From positions 1-64,000 of the forward strand of contig CAXBCH010000010.1 in NCBI GenBank assembly GCA_963974125.1: a stretch of DNA of 64,000 nt. The letters are read 5' to 3'. The position numbers and the translations under genes were made by a program. The number at the start of each line of letters is the position of its first letter. The stretch's first letter is position 1. Below, in pieces: positions 50,763 through 60,172 of this stretch. The DNA is from Haliea sp963974125. GTDB taxonomy: Bacteria; Pseudomonadota; Gammaproteobacteria; Pseudomonadales; Halieaceae. The notes beneath the pieces were generated by a model, which saw nothing but the letters and a program-made list of their open reading frames with translations, was not told where the DNA came from and searched no databases.

Positions 50763-51731
50763 ATGACGACAGAGCATACAGAGCAGAATGTTGCGGGTCT
50801 GGAAGAGCGCTTCCAGACCCGCATTGACGCCGAGGAAAAGATCGAGCCCAAGGACTGGATGCCGGAAAAATACCGGCAGAACCTGATCCGGCAGATTTCC
50901 CAGCATGCGCACTCGGAAGTCATCGGCATGCAGCCCGAGGGCAACTGGATCACGCGGGCCCCGAGCCTGCATCGCAAGTGTATCCTGCTGGCCAAGGTGC
51001 AGGACGAGGGCGGCCACGGCCTCTACCTGTACAGCGCCGCGGAGACCCTCGGCGCCAGCCGGGAAGAAATGATTGACGCCCTGCACGCCGGGCGCGCCAA
51101 GTACGCTTCCATCTTCAATTATCCGGCACTGACCTGGGCCGATATCGGCGCCATTGGCTGGCTGGTGGACGGCGCGGCCATCGTCAACCAGGTGTCCCTG
51201 CAGCGTACCTCCTATGGACCCTATGCCCGCGGCATGGTGCGGATCTGCAAGGAAGAGAGTTTCCACCAGCGCCAGGGCTATCACATCATGATGACGCTGG
51301 CCCGTGGCACGGAGGAGCAGAAAGCCATGGCCCAGGATTCGCTGAACCGCTTCTGGTGGCCTTCGCTGATGATGTTCGGCCCCCACGATGCCGAGTCCGC
51401 GCACTCCGCCCAGTCCATGAAATGGAAGATCAAGCGCCAGAGCAACGACGAGTTGCGGCAGAAGTTTGTCGACCAGACGGTGAAGCAGGCCGAGGTTATC
51501 GGCCTGACCATGCCCGACCCGGACCTGAAATGGAACGAGGAGCGGGGCCACTACGATTTCGGGGAAATCGACTGGGAGGAGTTCAACCGCGTGATCAGCG
51601 GCGACGGCCCCTGCAACCGGCAGCGTCTCGCCCATCATGTCAGGGCCCACGAAGAGGGCCAGTGGGTGCGCGACGCGATCACAGCCTACGAGGCCAAAAA
51701 ACGTCAACGCAATGACCGTCAGGCGGCATAG
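50763..51731 (+). CDS. paaA: ring 1,2-phenylacetyl-CoA epoxidase, catalytic subunit
   Basis: A 322-residue di-iron subunit (FQTRIDAEEKIEPKDWMPE is a PaaA signature). The iron-binding ExxH motifs are in DEGGHGLY and KEESFHQRQGYH. The start is the ATG with AGGAG upstream. It forms the PaaABCE multicomponent epoxidase that makes 1,2-epoxyphenylacetyl-CoA. Confidence 0.97.
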   Translation: MTTEHTEQNVAGLEERFQTRIDAEEKIEPKDWMPEKYRQNLIRQISQHAHSEVIGMQPEGNWITRAPSLHRKCILLAKVQDEGGHGLYLYSAAETLGASREEMIDALHAGRAKYASIFNYPALTWADIGAIGWLVDGAAIVNQVSLQRTSYGPYARGMVRICKEESFHQRQGYHIMMTLARGTEEQKAMAQDSLNRFWWPSLMMFGPHDAESAHSAQSMKWKIKRQSNDELRQKFVDQTVKQAEVIGLTMPDPDLKWNEERGHYDFGEIDWEEFNRVISGDGPCNRQRLAHHVRAHEEGQWVRDAITAYEAKKRQRNDRQAA

Positions 51732-51742
51732 GGGTTAGCACA

Positions 51743-52027
51743 ATGTCCGAACACATGAAACTGTATGAAGTCTTTATCCGGTCCCGTCGCGGTCTTGATC
51801 ACAAGCACGTTGGCAGCCTGCACGCGGAAGATCCCGCCCAGGCACTGGAATATGCGCGCGACGTCTATACCCGACGCAGCGAGGGCGTCAGCATCTGGGT
51901 GGTCAACTCCTCGGATATCGTTGCCTCCCAGGAAGGGGATTGCGAGAGCTTCTACGATCCCCTGGACGACAAACCCTATCGTCATGCAACGCACTACCAG
52001 TTGCCCGACGAAGTCAACAACATGTGA
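51743..52027 (+). CDS. paaB: phenylacetyl-CoA epoxidase subunit PaaB
   Basis: A 94-residue small subunit (YEVFIRSRRGLDHKHVGSLH, DPAQALEYARDVYTRR), of normal family size. It links PaaAC heterodimers into the larger epoxidase complex. It lies 11 bases after paaA and 9 before paaC. Confidence 0.96.
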   Translation: MSEHMKLYEVFIRSRRGLDHKHVGSLHAEDPAQALEYARDVYTRRSEGVSIWVVNSSDIVASQEGDCESFYDPLDDKPYRHATHYQLPDEVNNM

Positions 52028-52036
52028 GGTGGTGAC

Positions 52037-52804
52037 ATGACTGCTGCCAATACGCAAGAAGCCGTCCTGCAATATGCGGTGCGGCTGGGCGACGACGCCC
52101 TGGTGCTGGGCCACCGCCTCTCGGAGTGGTGCAGCAATGCACCGTTCCTGGAAGAGGATCTGGCGCTGACCAATGTCGCACTGGACTATATCGGCCGTGC
52201 GCGCATGTTCTACAGCTATGCCGCCGAACTCAGCGGAGACGGTCGCAGCGAGGACAGTTTTGCCTACCTGCGCGACTGCCGCGAGTTCAGCAACCTGCTG
52301 CTGCACGAACTGCCCCGGGGTGACTTCGCCTTCACCATGGCGCGACAGTACCTGGTCGACGAGTACGCCCTGGCCTTCATGCAGGCGCTGCTGGAATCAG
52401 CGGACCAGCAGCTGGCGGACATTGCCGCCAAGGCCGTCAAAGAGTGCAAATACCATTTGCGCCGCAGTCGCGACTGGATGCTGCGCCTCGGTGATGGCAC
52501 CGGGGAGAGCCGGCGTCGCCTGCAGACCGCGGTGGACGATCTCTGGGGCTACACCGATGAACTGTTCGAGCTCGACGCCCTGGAGACCTCTCTGGTCGCG
52601 GCAGGTATTGCCGTCGACAGCCCTGCGCTCAGGCCCGCCTGGGACGCCGCGGTGCGCGACACCCTGGCGGAGGCCACCATTGAGCTGCCGGCGGGAGACT
52701 GGTCGGTTCGGGGCGGGCGCCAGGGGATCCATACGGAATCCCTGGGCCATCTGCTCAGCGAGCTGCAGTTCATGCAGCGCGCCTACCCCGGCCTGGAATG
52801 GTGA
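52037..52804 (+). CDS. paaC: phenylacetyl-CoA epoxidase structural subunit PaaC
   Basis: A 255-residue ferritin-like subunit (LGDDALVLGHRLSEWCSNAP, EEDLALTNVALDYIGRAR). It has the PaaA fold but serves a structural, non-catalytic role, and is needed for a soluble active complex. Its length is normal. Confidence 0.96.
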   Translation: MTAANTQEAVLQYAVRLGDDALVLGHRLSEWCSNAPFLEEDLALTNVALDYIGRARMFYSYAAELSGDGRSEDSFAYLRDCREFSNLLLHELPRGDFAFTMARQYLVDEYALAFMQALLESADQQLADIAAKAVKECKYHLRRSRDWMLRLGDGTGESRRRLQTAVDDLWGYTDELFELDALETSLVAAGIAVDSPALRPAWDAAVRDTLAEATIELPAGDWSVRGGRQGIHTESLGHLLSELQFMQRAYPGLEW

Positions 52805-52811
52805 GGCCGGG

Positions 52812-53348
52812 ATGGTGACGGCTGCGGACCGCATACCGGTATTACCGGCCGAGGAGCATGAACGCCGGCAGCGGCGCTCGCGCTCGACGCTGCCAGCGCT
52901 CTGGGACCTGCTGGACGAGGTCAAGGACCCGGAAATCCCCGTCATCAGCCTGTGGGAACTCGGGGTGCTGCAGGATATTGAACAGCGTGGCGAGACGGTG
53001 GTGGTCACCATTACCCCGACTTACTCCGGCTGTCCCGCCATGACGGTGATGGCGGAGGATATCGTTGCCGCATTGCAGGCCGCTGGCCACGACCAGGTGG
53101 TGGTGGAAACCCGGCTGTCCCCGGCCTGGTCCACCAGCTGGATGACTAATGCCGCCCAGGAGAAGCTGCGGGACTGGGGCATCGCCCCGCCGGGCTGTGG
53201 CAGCGCCGGGGTGGCCGGCGCCATCCACTGCCCGCGCTGCGGCTCGGAAGATGTGCGCAAACTCAGCGAATTCGGCTCCACGGCCTGCAAGGCGCTATAC
53301 CAGTGCAACAACTGCGCCGAACCCTTTGACTACTTCAAGCCCATTTAG
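52812..53348 (+). CDS. paaD: phenylacetate degradation protein PaaD (Fe-S assembly type)
   Basis: A 178-residue protein with the MIP18/PaaD fold (LLDEVKDPEIPVISLWELG, TPTYSGCPAM) and a C-terminal four-cysteine metal motif (CPRCGSE and CNNC). It is probably needed to mature the [2Fe-2S] cluster of PaaE. I use the ATG at 52812, 7 bases after paaC; an alternative GTG follows three bases later. Confidence 0.95.
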   Translation: MVTAADRIPVLPAEEHERRQRRSRSTLPALWDLLDEVKDPEIPVISLWELGVLQDIEQRGETVVVTITPTYSGCPAMTVMAEDIVAALQAAGHDQVVVETRLSPAWSTSWMTNAAQEKLRDWGIAPPGCGSAGVAGAIHCPRCGSEDVRKLSEFGSTACKALYQCNNCAEPFDYFKPI

Positions 53349-53357
53349 GAACAGCCC

Positions 53358-54449
53358 ATGGCAGACATGCAATTTTTTCCCCTGAAAGTCGCCAGTGTCG
53401 AACCCGAGACCGACCTCGCCATCAAGGTGAGCTTTGCGGTACCCGAGGAACTGCGCGAGCGTTTTCGCTTCCAGCCCGGCCAGTACCTGACCCTGCAGCA
53501 GAGCCTCGACGGCGTCCCGGTGCGGCGCTCCTACTCGATCTGTGCCGGCATTCACGATGAAGCGCCGCAGGTGGCGATCAAGCGCGTCGAAGGCGGCCTG
53601 TTTTCCAATTACGCCAACGACACCCTGCAGGCCGGAGATACAGTTGAAGTCATGCCGCCCCAGGGCAGCTTCTTCGTGCCGCTGGATGCCAGCCGCGCGC
53701 GCAACTACCTGTTCATTGCTTCCGGCAGTGGCATCACCCCGGTCATCTCCAATATCCGCTCCATCCTGGCAGAGGAGCCCGAGAGCCGGGTGACTCTGCT
53801 GTACGGCAACCAGCGCGCCAACACCATCATGTTCCGGGAGGCACTGAGCTTTCTCAAGAACCGGTATCTCGACCGCCTGCAGTGGGTGAATATTCTCAGC
53901 CGGGAGGACCAGGGTGCGGACATCCTCAACGGACGCCTGGACAATCGCAAGGGCGGGGAACTGAACCGGCGCCTGATCGACCTGAAGCGCTACGACGAAT
54001 ACTTCATCTGCGGCCCCGAGTCGATGATTTCAGAAGTGTCCCGCGGCTTGCGCAGTGTCGGCGTGAGTGAGGAAAACATCCACTACGAGCTGTTTGCGTC
54101 CTCGGCGGAGGATGCCGAGGCCGTCATCGCCAAGCATCACGCCCGCGCGCGCGACTACGCCGGCAAGGCCAGTGACGTCACCATCGTCATGGACGGACGA
54201 TCCAGCCAGTTCAGCCTCGCCACTGACGGCGAGAATGTGCTCGATGCCGGCATCAACCAGGGCCTGGATCTGCCGTTTTCCTGCAAGGGCGGTGTCTGCT
54301 CGACCTGCAAGGCGAAGCTGGTGGAGGGCGAGGTCGACATGGACATCACCCATGGCCTGGAGCCCGGCGAGATCGAGCAGGGTTTCATCCTGACCTGCCA
54401 GGCGCACCCGATCAGCGACCGCATCGTGGTGGACTTCGACCAGAAGTAG
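53358..54449 (+). CDS. paaE: phenylacetyl-CoA epoxidase reductase subunit
   Basis: A 363-residue reductase. It has the FAD domain (RRSYSICAG), the NAD-binding domain (SGSGITPVISNIR) and a C-terminal plant-type [2Fe-2S] ferredoxin (CKGGVCSTCKAKL plus a later Cys in ILTCQAHP). It passes electrons from NADPH to PaaA. It might also serve the Rieske oxygenase of the island, which has no reductase of its own; that is speculation. The gene ends four bases from the convergent quinoprotein gene. Confidence 0.97.
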   Translation: MADMQFFPLKVASVEPETDLAIKVSFAVPEELRERFRFQPGQYLTLQQSLDGVPVRRSYSICAGIHDEAPQVAIKRVEGGLFSNYANDTLQAGDTVEVMPPQGSFFVPLDASRARNYLFIASGSGITPVISNIRSILAEEPESRVTLLYGNQRANTIMFREALSFLKNRYLDRLQWVNILSREDQGADILNGRLDNRKGGELNRRLIDLKRYDEYFICGPESMISEVSRGLRSVGVSEENIHYELFASSAEDAEAVIAKHHARARDYAGKASDVTIVMDGRSSQFSLATDGENVLDAGINQGLDLPFSCKGGVCSTCKAKLVEGEVDMDITHGLEPGEIEQGFILTCQAHPISDRIVVDFDQK

Positions 54450-54453
54450 CGGG

Positions 54454-56418
54454 CTACCGCGACGGCAGTCGAAACGCCACCAGGGCGTCACCCATCTTCG
54501 AGCCCAGCATGCGATTGCCGCCGGCCGCAATCACGACGTACTGGGTGCCATCGGCGACGGTGTAGGTCATGGGCGTGGCGTGACCGCCTGCGGGCAGCCG
54601 GGCTTTCCACAGTTCCGCACCGGTGTCGGTGGCAAAGGCGCGCAGATAGCTGTCGGTGGCAGCACCGATAAAGGTCAGGCCGCTGGCGGTGACCAGGGAG
54701 CCGCCGCTGTTGGGCACCCCGAGATCCAGCCACAGGGGGAAGGGCGCCAGGTCGCGGGTGCTGCCCAGGGGGACCTCCCACGCTTTTTTGCCGCTGGTCA
54801 TGTCGATTGCCGTCAGGACGCCCCAGGGTGGCCGGTTGCAGGGCGCGCCCAGCGGCGACAGGAACGGGCGCCGCTTCACCGCATAGGGCGTGTCCAGTTG
54901 CAGCTCCACGCGCCCGGCAAAGTCCGGCGACTCAACCACCTCCCGGGGCACCAGCTCGATGATCGCGGGTACCCGGCTGGTATTGGCCAGCAGCAGCTTG
55001 CGCACCGGGTCCCAGCTGACGCTGCCCCAGTTGCTGCCGCCCATGAAGCCAGGGTACACCAGGGTTGGCCGGGTGCTGATCGGGGTGTACAGCCCCTCGT
55101 AATTCAACTCCCGGAACTGCTTGATGCAGGCCCGCCTGTCGAACCAGGCAAAGCCGAACATGTCCTCCTCGGTCAGTTCGGTCGGGTGCAGGGGCTCGGG
55201 CAGTAGCGGCCAGGGCTGGGTCGGGGACACGGCTTCGGGTGCCGGTCCACCCCGGGGTGCGGCGCGCTCCTCGACCGGGAACAGGGGCTCGCCGGTTTCG
55301 CGGTTGAGCACGAACAGGAAGCCCATCTTGGTCGCCTGAACCAGTGCCGGGATGGGACCCTCCGGCCCCGGGAAGTCGAACAGCACCGGCTGCGAGGGCA
55401 CATCGTAGTCCCAGATATCGTTGTGCACAGTCTGGTAGTGCCACACCCGTTCCCCGGTATTGCTGTCCAGCGCCACCACCGAACTGCCAAAGGCGTCGAG
55501 CCCGTCCCGCCCGCCACCGTAATAGTCCCCCGCCGGATTGCCGGTGGGGATGAAGACCAGGTCTCTTTCTGCGTCGGCAGAGAGCGGCGCCCAGGCGTTG
55601 GGGCTGCCCGGTGTATAGGCATCGGCCAGGCGTTTTTCCGGCAGCACCGCTTCCCAGTCCCAGAGCAGGGCGCCGGTGCGTACGTCGAAAGCGCGAATCA
55701 CACCGCTGGGGACCCCGCCACGGCGCAGGTCGGCGACATGGGCGCCGGTGACGATCCGGTCGTTGACCAGCAGCGGCGGGGAGGTCATGGCGTATTCCGC
55801 GGGCCCTACATCGCCCAGTGCTGCCTTCAGGTCCACCTCGCCACCGTCGCCGAATTCCTCGCAGGGCTTGCCGGTACCGGCATCCAGGGCCAGCAGGCGC
55901 CCGTCCAGGGTGCCGGCGACAACGCGTGCCGCACAGGCCTGGCCGGGGTCTGCGTCCGTATCGGCATGGTAGGCCACGCCGCGGCAGGTGACGCTGTAGA
56001 GGCCGCGCAGCTCGGGGTCGGCAGCGTAGTGCCAGCGCTCGGCGCCGGTGGCCGGGTCCAGGGCGATAATGCGGTTGCGCGGCGAGCACAGGTACAGCGT
56101 GTCCTGGGCGAGGATGGGTGTCACCTGCATGGCAGGACTGTTGAAGCTGTCCGGGAAGGTCTCTGGCGCCAGGTCGCCGCTGTTGTAGGTCCAGGCAATT
56201 TCCAGCTGGTCGACGTTGGCAGGCGTGATCTGCTGTCGTGCCGAGAAACGGGTGCCGCCAGCATCGCCGCCGTAGTGCGGCCAGCCGCCGTGGGTTTCCA
56301 GCAGGGCGGCGGGCAGCGTCGGCGTCGGCGTGGCGGGCGTGTCCTGGCCACAGGCGCTGAGCAGGGTGGCGCAGGTCAGGGCCAGGAGGCGGGCGCCTGG
56401 GGATGGCAGCGGGTGCAT
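54454..56418 (-). CDS. PQQ-dependent quinoprotein dehydrogenase, predicted lipoprotein
   Basis: A 654-residue eight-bladed propeller protein of the glucose/quinate/shikimate dehydrogenase-like family (GGWPHYGGDAGGTRFS start, VHNDIWDYDVPSQPVL, GGSNWGSVSWDP, PPWGVLTAIDM). It lacks the N-terminal membrane domain of glucose dehydrogenase; instead a lipoprotein signal ends in LLSAC (lipobox). It would oxidise a sugar or alcohol in the periplasm and pass electrons to quinone or cytochrome. Its relation to the arylacetate pathways is unclear. Confidence 0.88.
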   Translation of the reverse strand: MHPLPSPGARLLALTCATLLSACGQDTPATPTPTLPAALLETHGGWPHYGGDAGGTRFSARQQITPANVDQLEIAWTYNSGDLAPETFPDSFNSPAMQVTPILAQDTLYLCSPRNRIIALDPATGAERWHYAADPELRGLYSVTCRGVAYHADTDADPGQACAARVVAGTLDGRLLALDAGTGKPCEEFGDGGEVDLKAALGDVGPAEYAMTSPPLLVNDRIVTGAHVADLRRGGVPSGVIRAFDVRTGALLWDWEAVLPEKRLADAYTPGSPNAWAPLSADAERDLVFIPTGNPAGDYYGGGRDGLDAFGSSVVALDSNTGERVWHYQTVHNDIWDYDVPSQPVLFDFPGPEGPIPALVQATKMGFLFVLNRETGEPLFPVEERAAPRGGPAPEAVSPTQPWPLLPEPLHPTELTEEDMFGFAWFDRRACIKQFRELNYEGLYTPISTRPTLVYPGFMGGSNWGSVSWDPVRKLLLANTSRVPAIIELVPREVVESPDFAGRVELQLDTPYAVKRRPFLSPLGAPCNRPPWGVLTAIDMTSGKKAWEVPLGSTRDLAPFPLWLDLGVPNSGGSLVTASGLTFIGAATDSYLRAFATDTGAELWKARLPAGGHATPMTYTVADGTQYVVIAAGGNRMLGSKMGDALVAFRLPSR

Positions 56419-56575
56419 GTTCGGATTGTCCTCCGTGGCAAGGCTAACTGGCTGGACCAGTGGCTGATTCCGCAGCCTCTGAGGTGATTCCCGGAGCGGG
56501 AAACTTTCCAGCGGGTATTGATTGCACTAGTCTGGTGAGCACAAGAACGATAAGCAAATATCGGAGGATAGCCCT

Positions 56576-58351
56576 TTGTACGATCTGCTGATTTGTAACG
56601 GAAAAATTGTTGACGGTACTGGCCGGCCGGTCTATGCCGGCAATGTGGCCATCGTCGATGGCCGTATTGTCGCTGTCGGCGAGGTGTCCGGGGAGGCCCG
56701 CCGGGTGCTTGATGCGGACGGCCTGCTGGTAGCGCCAGGCTGGGTCGATACCCATTCGCACATGGACGGCCAGGCTACCTGGGACCCGTATTGCAGCCCG
56801 GCTTCCAACCACGGCATTACCACCCTGGTGATGGGCAACTGCGGTGTCGGCTTCGCGCCCTGCAAAGCGGATGATGCCGAGCGCCAGCGCATGATCGAGG
56901 TGATGGAGGATGTAGAGGATATCCCCGGCGCCGCCCTGGCGGAGGGTATTACCTGGGAGTGGGAGAGTTTCCCCGAATATCTGGATGCGCTGGATCGCAT
57001 GCCCCGCGCCATCGATATCGGCGCCCAGGTGCCACACTGTGCGGTGCGCACCTACGTGATGGGCGAGCGGGGTGTGAACAATGAGCCCGCCACCGAGGAA
57101 GACATCGCGCAGATGGCCGCGATCGTCCGCGATGGCCTTGTTGCCGGGGCGGTGGGCTTTACCACCTCACGCACCCAGCTGCACACCACGCGCAATGGCG
57201 AAGTGATGCCCGGCACCTATGCCGACGCCGGTGAACTGCTGGGCATAGGCAAGGTGATCGGCGAGACCGGCCAGGGCATCTACGGGCTGGTGTCGGATTT
57301 CGGCAACTGGGAGGAGGAGATGGCGTGGATGAAACGCCTCTCCATCGACAACAACTGCCAGGTGAATTTTGTCCTGTTCTACCGTACCGAGGCCGACTGG
57401 CCGCGGGTGCTCAAGCAGCTGCAGTTCGTGCAGGACGCCCGCGCCGAAGGCGCCCGCCTGATCCCCCATGTCGGTGCCCGTCCGGTCAACATCCTCATGG
57501 GCTGGGAGGGGACGGTCAATCCGTTCATGTTCCACCAGGCATGGGCGCCACTGGCCGGACTGGACCCGGAGGCGCGTCTGCAGCAGCTGCGCGACCCCGC
57601 GGTGCGTGAGGCCATCGTCAGCGAGACGCCGCCGCACCTGGGCCACGACATCATGGACAAGATCGCCACCGGCTTCGACAACCTCTACGTGCTGGGCGAT
57701 CACCCCGACTATGAGCCCGCCCTGGAGGACAGCATTGCCTTCCGGGCGCAGCGGGCCGGCGTTACCCCCGCCGAGTTTGCCTACGACGCGCTGCTCGAGA
57801 ACGACGGCAAGCGCATGCTGTACTGCCCGTTGTTCGGCTATGACAACCGCAACCTGGACCGACAGATGCAGATGCTGGCGGACGAGAATGCGGTGATCAG
57901 CCTGGCGGATACCGGCGCCCACTGCGGTGTGCTGTCCGACGCCAGCATCCCCACCTGGCTGCTCAGCTACCTGGTGCGGGACCGCAAGCGCGGCGCCTGT
58001 TTCGGGCTCGAGGAGGCCGTCAGCATGCATACCCGGGATACCGCGCGCTGCATGGGCTTCGCCGACCGCGGCACCCTGGAGCCGGGCATGAAGGCCGATA
58101 TCAACATCATCGACCTGGAGCAGCTGGCGATCGATACGCCCCGGGTGATTTACGATTTGCCGGCCGGGGGCCGCCGCGTGTTCCAGGGTGCCAGCGGCTA
58201 CCGCTACACGATCGTTTCCGGGGAGGTCATCATGGCAGATGGTGTCCCCACCGGGGCGCTGCCGGGGCGACTGATCCGCGCCGGGCAGCAAGCGAGCCCC
58301 GCCAAAGCAGATAACCTGAAAACCAACCATCCAAGCGAGGAAACTGTCTGA
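56576..58351 (+). CDS. N-acyl-D-amino-acid deacylase family amidohydrolase
   Basis: A 591-residue zinc amidohydrolase (D-aminoacylase group) with the metal motif DTHSHMDGQ early on, the central NCGVGFAPCK segment and a late DTGAHCGV. The start is a TTG at 56576 behind GGAGGAT, giving MYDLLICNGKIVDGTG, a normal family N-terminus. No signal peptide is present. Family members hydrolyse N-acyl-D-amino acids, but many in this branch are uncharacterised. It overlaps the following SRPBCC gene (TGATG). Confidence 0.88.
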   Translation: MYDLLICNGKIVDGTGRPVYAGNVAIVDGRIVAVGEVSGEARRVLDADGLLVAPGWVDTHSHMDGQATWDPYCSPASNHGITTLVMGNCGVGFAPCKADDAERQRMIEVMEDVEDIPGAALAEGITWEWESFPEYLDALDRMPRAIDIGAQVPHCAVRTYVMGERGVNNEPATEEDIAQMAAIVRDGLVAGAVGFTTSRTQLHTTRNGEVMPGTYADAGELLGIGKVIGETGQGIYGLVSDFGNWEEEMAWMKRLSIDNNCQVNFVLFYRTEADWPRVLKQLQFVQDARAEGARLIPHVGARPVNILMGWEGTVNPFMFHQAWAPLAGLDPEARLQQLRDPAVREAIVSETPPHLGHDIMDKIATGFDNLYVLGDHPDYEPALEDSIAFRAQRAGVTPAEFAYDALLENDGKRMLYCPLFGYDNRNLDRQMQMLADENAVISLADTGAHCGVLSDASIPTWLLSYLVRDRKRGACFGLEEAVSMHTRDTARCMGFADRGTLEPGMKADINIIDLEQLAIDTPRVIYDLPAGGRRVFQGASGYRYTIVSGEVIMADGVPTGALPGRLIRAGQQASPAKADNLKTNHPSEETV

Positions 58352-58770
58352 TGATCAAGGTCAACATTGAAAAGGAGCTGGACGCTCCGGTGAGCAAGGT
58401 TTGGGAATTGCTGGAAAATTTCGGCAACCTGGACTGGTATCCCGGCTGGGAGAGGATCGAGGTTATCGGCAGCGGCATTGGCATGACCCGGCGCATCCAC
58501 ATGACCGGCATGGACCCGATCGACGAGATTCTGGAAACCATGGACCCTGCAAGCCGGTCGTTCAGCTACACCATTCCGAAGATGCCGATGCCGGTCAGCG
58601 AATACCGCGCCTCGGTTGAACTCAAGTCACTGGACAACGGTGACAGGACCCTGGCCCACTGGCGCTGCGAGGCCAGGCCCGAGGGTATTCCGGAGGCCGA
58701 TGGCCAGGCCATGCTGGAGGGTGTGTACGCCGATATGCTGGCCAAGCTCGAGGCCGCTGCCAAAAGCTGA
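58351..58770 (+). CDS. SRPBCC (START-like/polyketide cyclase) family protein
   Basis: A 139-residue helix-grip protein (EKELDAPVSKVWELLENFGNL, DRTLAHWRCEARPEG). It binds hydrophobic ligands; no catalytic function can be assigned. It is translationally coupled to the amidohydrolase and convergent with the APH-like gene. Confidence 0.82.
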   Translation: MIKVNIEKELDAPVSKVWELLENFGNLDWYPGWERIEVIGSGIGMTRRIHMTGMDPIDEILETMDPASRSFSYTIPKMPMPVSEYRASVELKSLDNGDRTLAHWRCEARPEGIPEADGQAMLEGVYADMLAKLEAAAKS

Positions 58771-58795
58771 ACCGGTACCGGGGTTCGGCGCGGGC

Positions 58796-60172
58796 TCAGT
58801 CCAGCGCCGACCAATTGCGCGCCGGGTACAGGGACGCCGCGGGCTGGTACAGCCATTCGTCCCGCCAGGCCTTGCGCGCCAGGTACTGCAGCAGCGGTTC
58901 GTCGGCAATACGCCGCTCGTGCATGGCGTCCAATAGCCGGGTCCTTGCGTGGGCGTAGTCGGTGGGCTGTTGCCCCAGCAGTCGGGCAATGTCCGCCGCA
59001 TTGGCGGCGCGGATGGCATCGCCATAGCGGTGCTCGCGCTCGGCGCAATCGATCAGGACCTGGGCGTCACCCAGTCGCGAGCGTGCGAACGGAGTTTGGA
59101 GGTCCGGCAATACATCCCGCTGCAGACTGGTGGCGGCGGCGCGCAGCAGCGCCGAGTTGGGGCGGTCTTCAGTGTCCGGCAGTGCCGGCCGCTCCAGCGC
59201 AATCCCCATCGCAGCGGCCAGTGCCTCACAGGTGGAGCGGTCGCCGACGTAGCGGTAGCACAGGTACCAGGCCATCGACTCCCGCAGGCCGGGCTGGGCG
59301 CAGGCGGCGTGAATCGGGATCATGCCGCGGACGTTCTGCTGGATGCGGTAATACTGGGCCGCGGCTCGGGTATAGGGGATGCCGGATTCGGCTTCGTAGC
59401 GGTGGAAGAGCCCCTGCAGACCACCGCTGGGGTTCCAGAACTCGCGCACGCAGATGTTGCCCAGATCCTCCATGGGATCGCCCCAGTGGCCCCACTCCCA
59501 GTCCACCACCGCGGTGACGCGGTTCTCCGCGAACATGAAATTTACTGGTCCGGTATCGCCTTGCACCAGGGAGACACGCGCCACTGATTGCGGCACGAAG
59601 CGGCGCAGCCAGTCCACGCCGTAGCTGAGCAGCGGGTCCTCATAATCTGCGAGGAAGCCGGCAAACTGCTGTAATTGCGTGTCGAGATCGCCGAGCGCAG
59701 CCTCGGCCGCACTGCCGGGGCGGGGCCCCAGCAAGTCGTCCAGGGCAAGCTCGTCGGGATCAAGGCGGTGGAGCCGGGCGATAATGTCGATGAAATCCTC
59801 CATGACCTGGCGTTGCTGCGTCTTGTCGGCGACACCGGGTAGGTCGGCGCTGCCGGGCACCCGGCTGAACAGGGCGGCATGGTGCGCTTCGTTCCAGCCC
59901 AGCAAGGCGGGAACAGGAATGGTGGTCTGCATCAGCGCCCGGCAGATCCCCGCCTCGCGCCGAAGGGACACATTGCTGCCGGCGACTGGCTGTCGATCAA
60001 GGCGCAGAAAACCTTCGAGGACCCTGCCGTCGGCTGCTGTTACGTCCACCACCCACGCCTCGCGCCGTGCCACATGGCGCTCCAGCCGGCTGAGCTGCCC
60101 CTCGCCGAGAGTTTCAAGCCAGTTCAGGAGGTCCGCTGGCAAGTCGTGGTTGCTAATGGACAAGGTATTCAC
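58796..60172 (-). CDS. aminoglycoside phosphotransferase (APH)-like kinase family protein
   Basis: A 458-residue protein of the APH/choline kinase fold. The catalytic loop reads VQGDTGPVNFMF (the usual HGDxxxxN, with His replaced by Gln but Asp and Asn kept), followed by the metal motif VVDWEWGHWGDP. An unusual C-terminal extension of about 120 residues follows. Family members in environmental bacteria phosphorylate diverse small alcohols, and resistance is not implied. The start overlaps the DUF3604 stop (ATGA). Confidence 0.82.
   Translation of the reverse strand: MNTLSISNHDLPADLLNWLETLGEGQLSRLERHVARREAWVVDVTAADGRVLEGFLRLDRQPVAGSNVSLRREAGICRALMQTTIPVPALLGWNEAHHAALFSRVPGSADLPGVADKTQQRQVMEDFIDIIARLHRLDPDELALDDLLGPRPGSAAEAALGDLDTQLQQFAGFLADYEDPLLSYGVDWLRRFVPQSVARVSLVQGDTGPVNFMFAENRVTAVVDWEWGHWGDPMEDLGNICVREFWNPSGGLQGLFHRYEAESGIPYTRAAAQYYRIQQNVRGMIPIHAACAQPGLRESMAWYLCYRYVGDRSTCEALAAAMGIALERPALPDTEDRPNSALLRAAATSLQRDVLPDLQTPFARSRLGDAQVLIDCAEREHRYGDAIRAANAADIARLLGQQPTDYAHARTRLLDAMHERRIADEPLLQYLARKAWRDEWLYQPAASLYPARNWSALD

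Noticed and set aside
58796..60172. Antibiotic-resistance aminoglycoside kinase
   Set aside because: Only the general APH fold is seen; the catalytic His of HGD is Gln, and the setting is metabolic.
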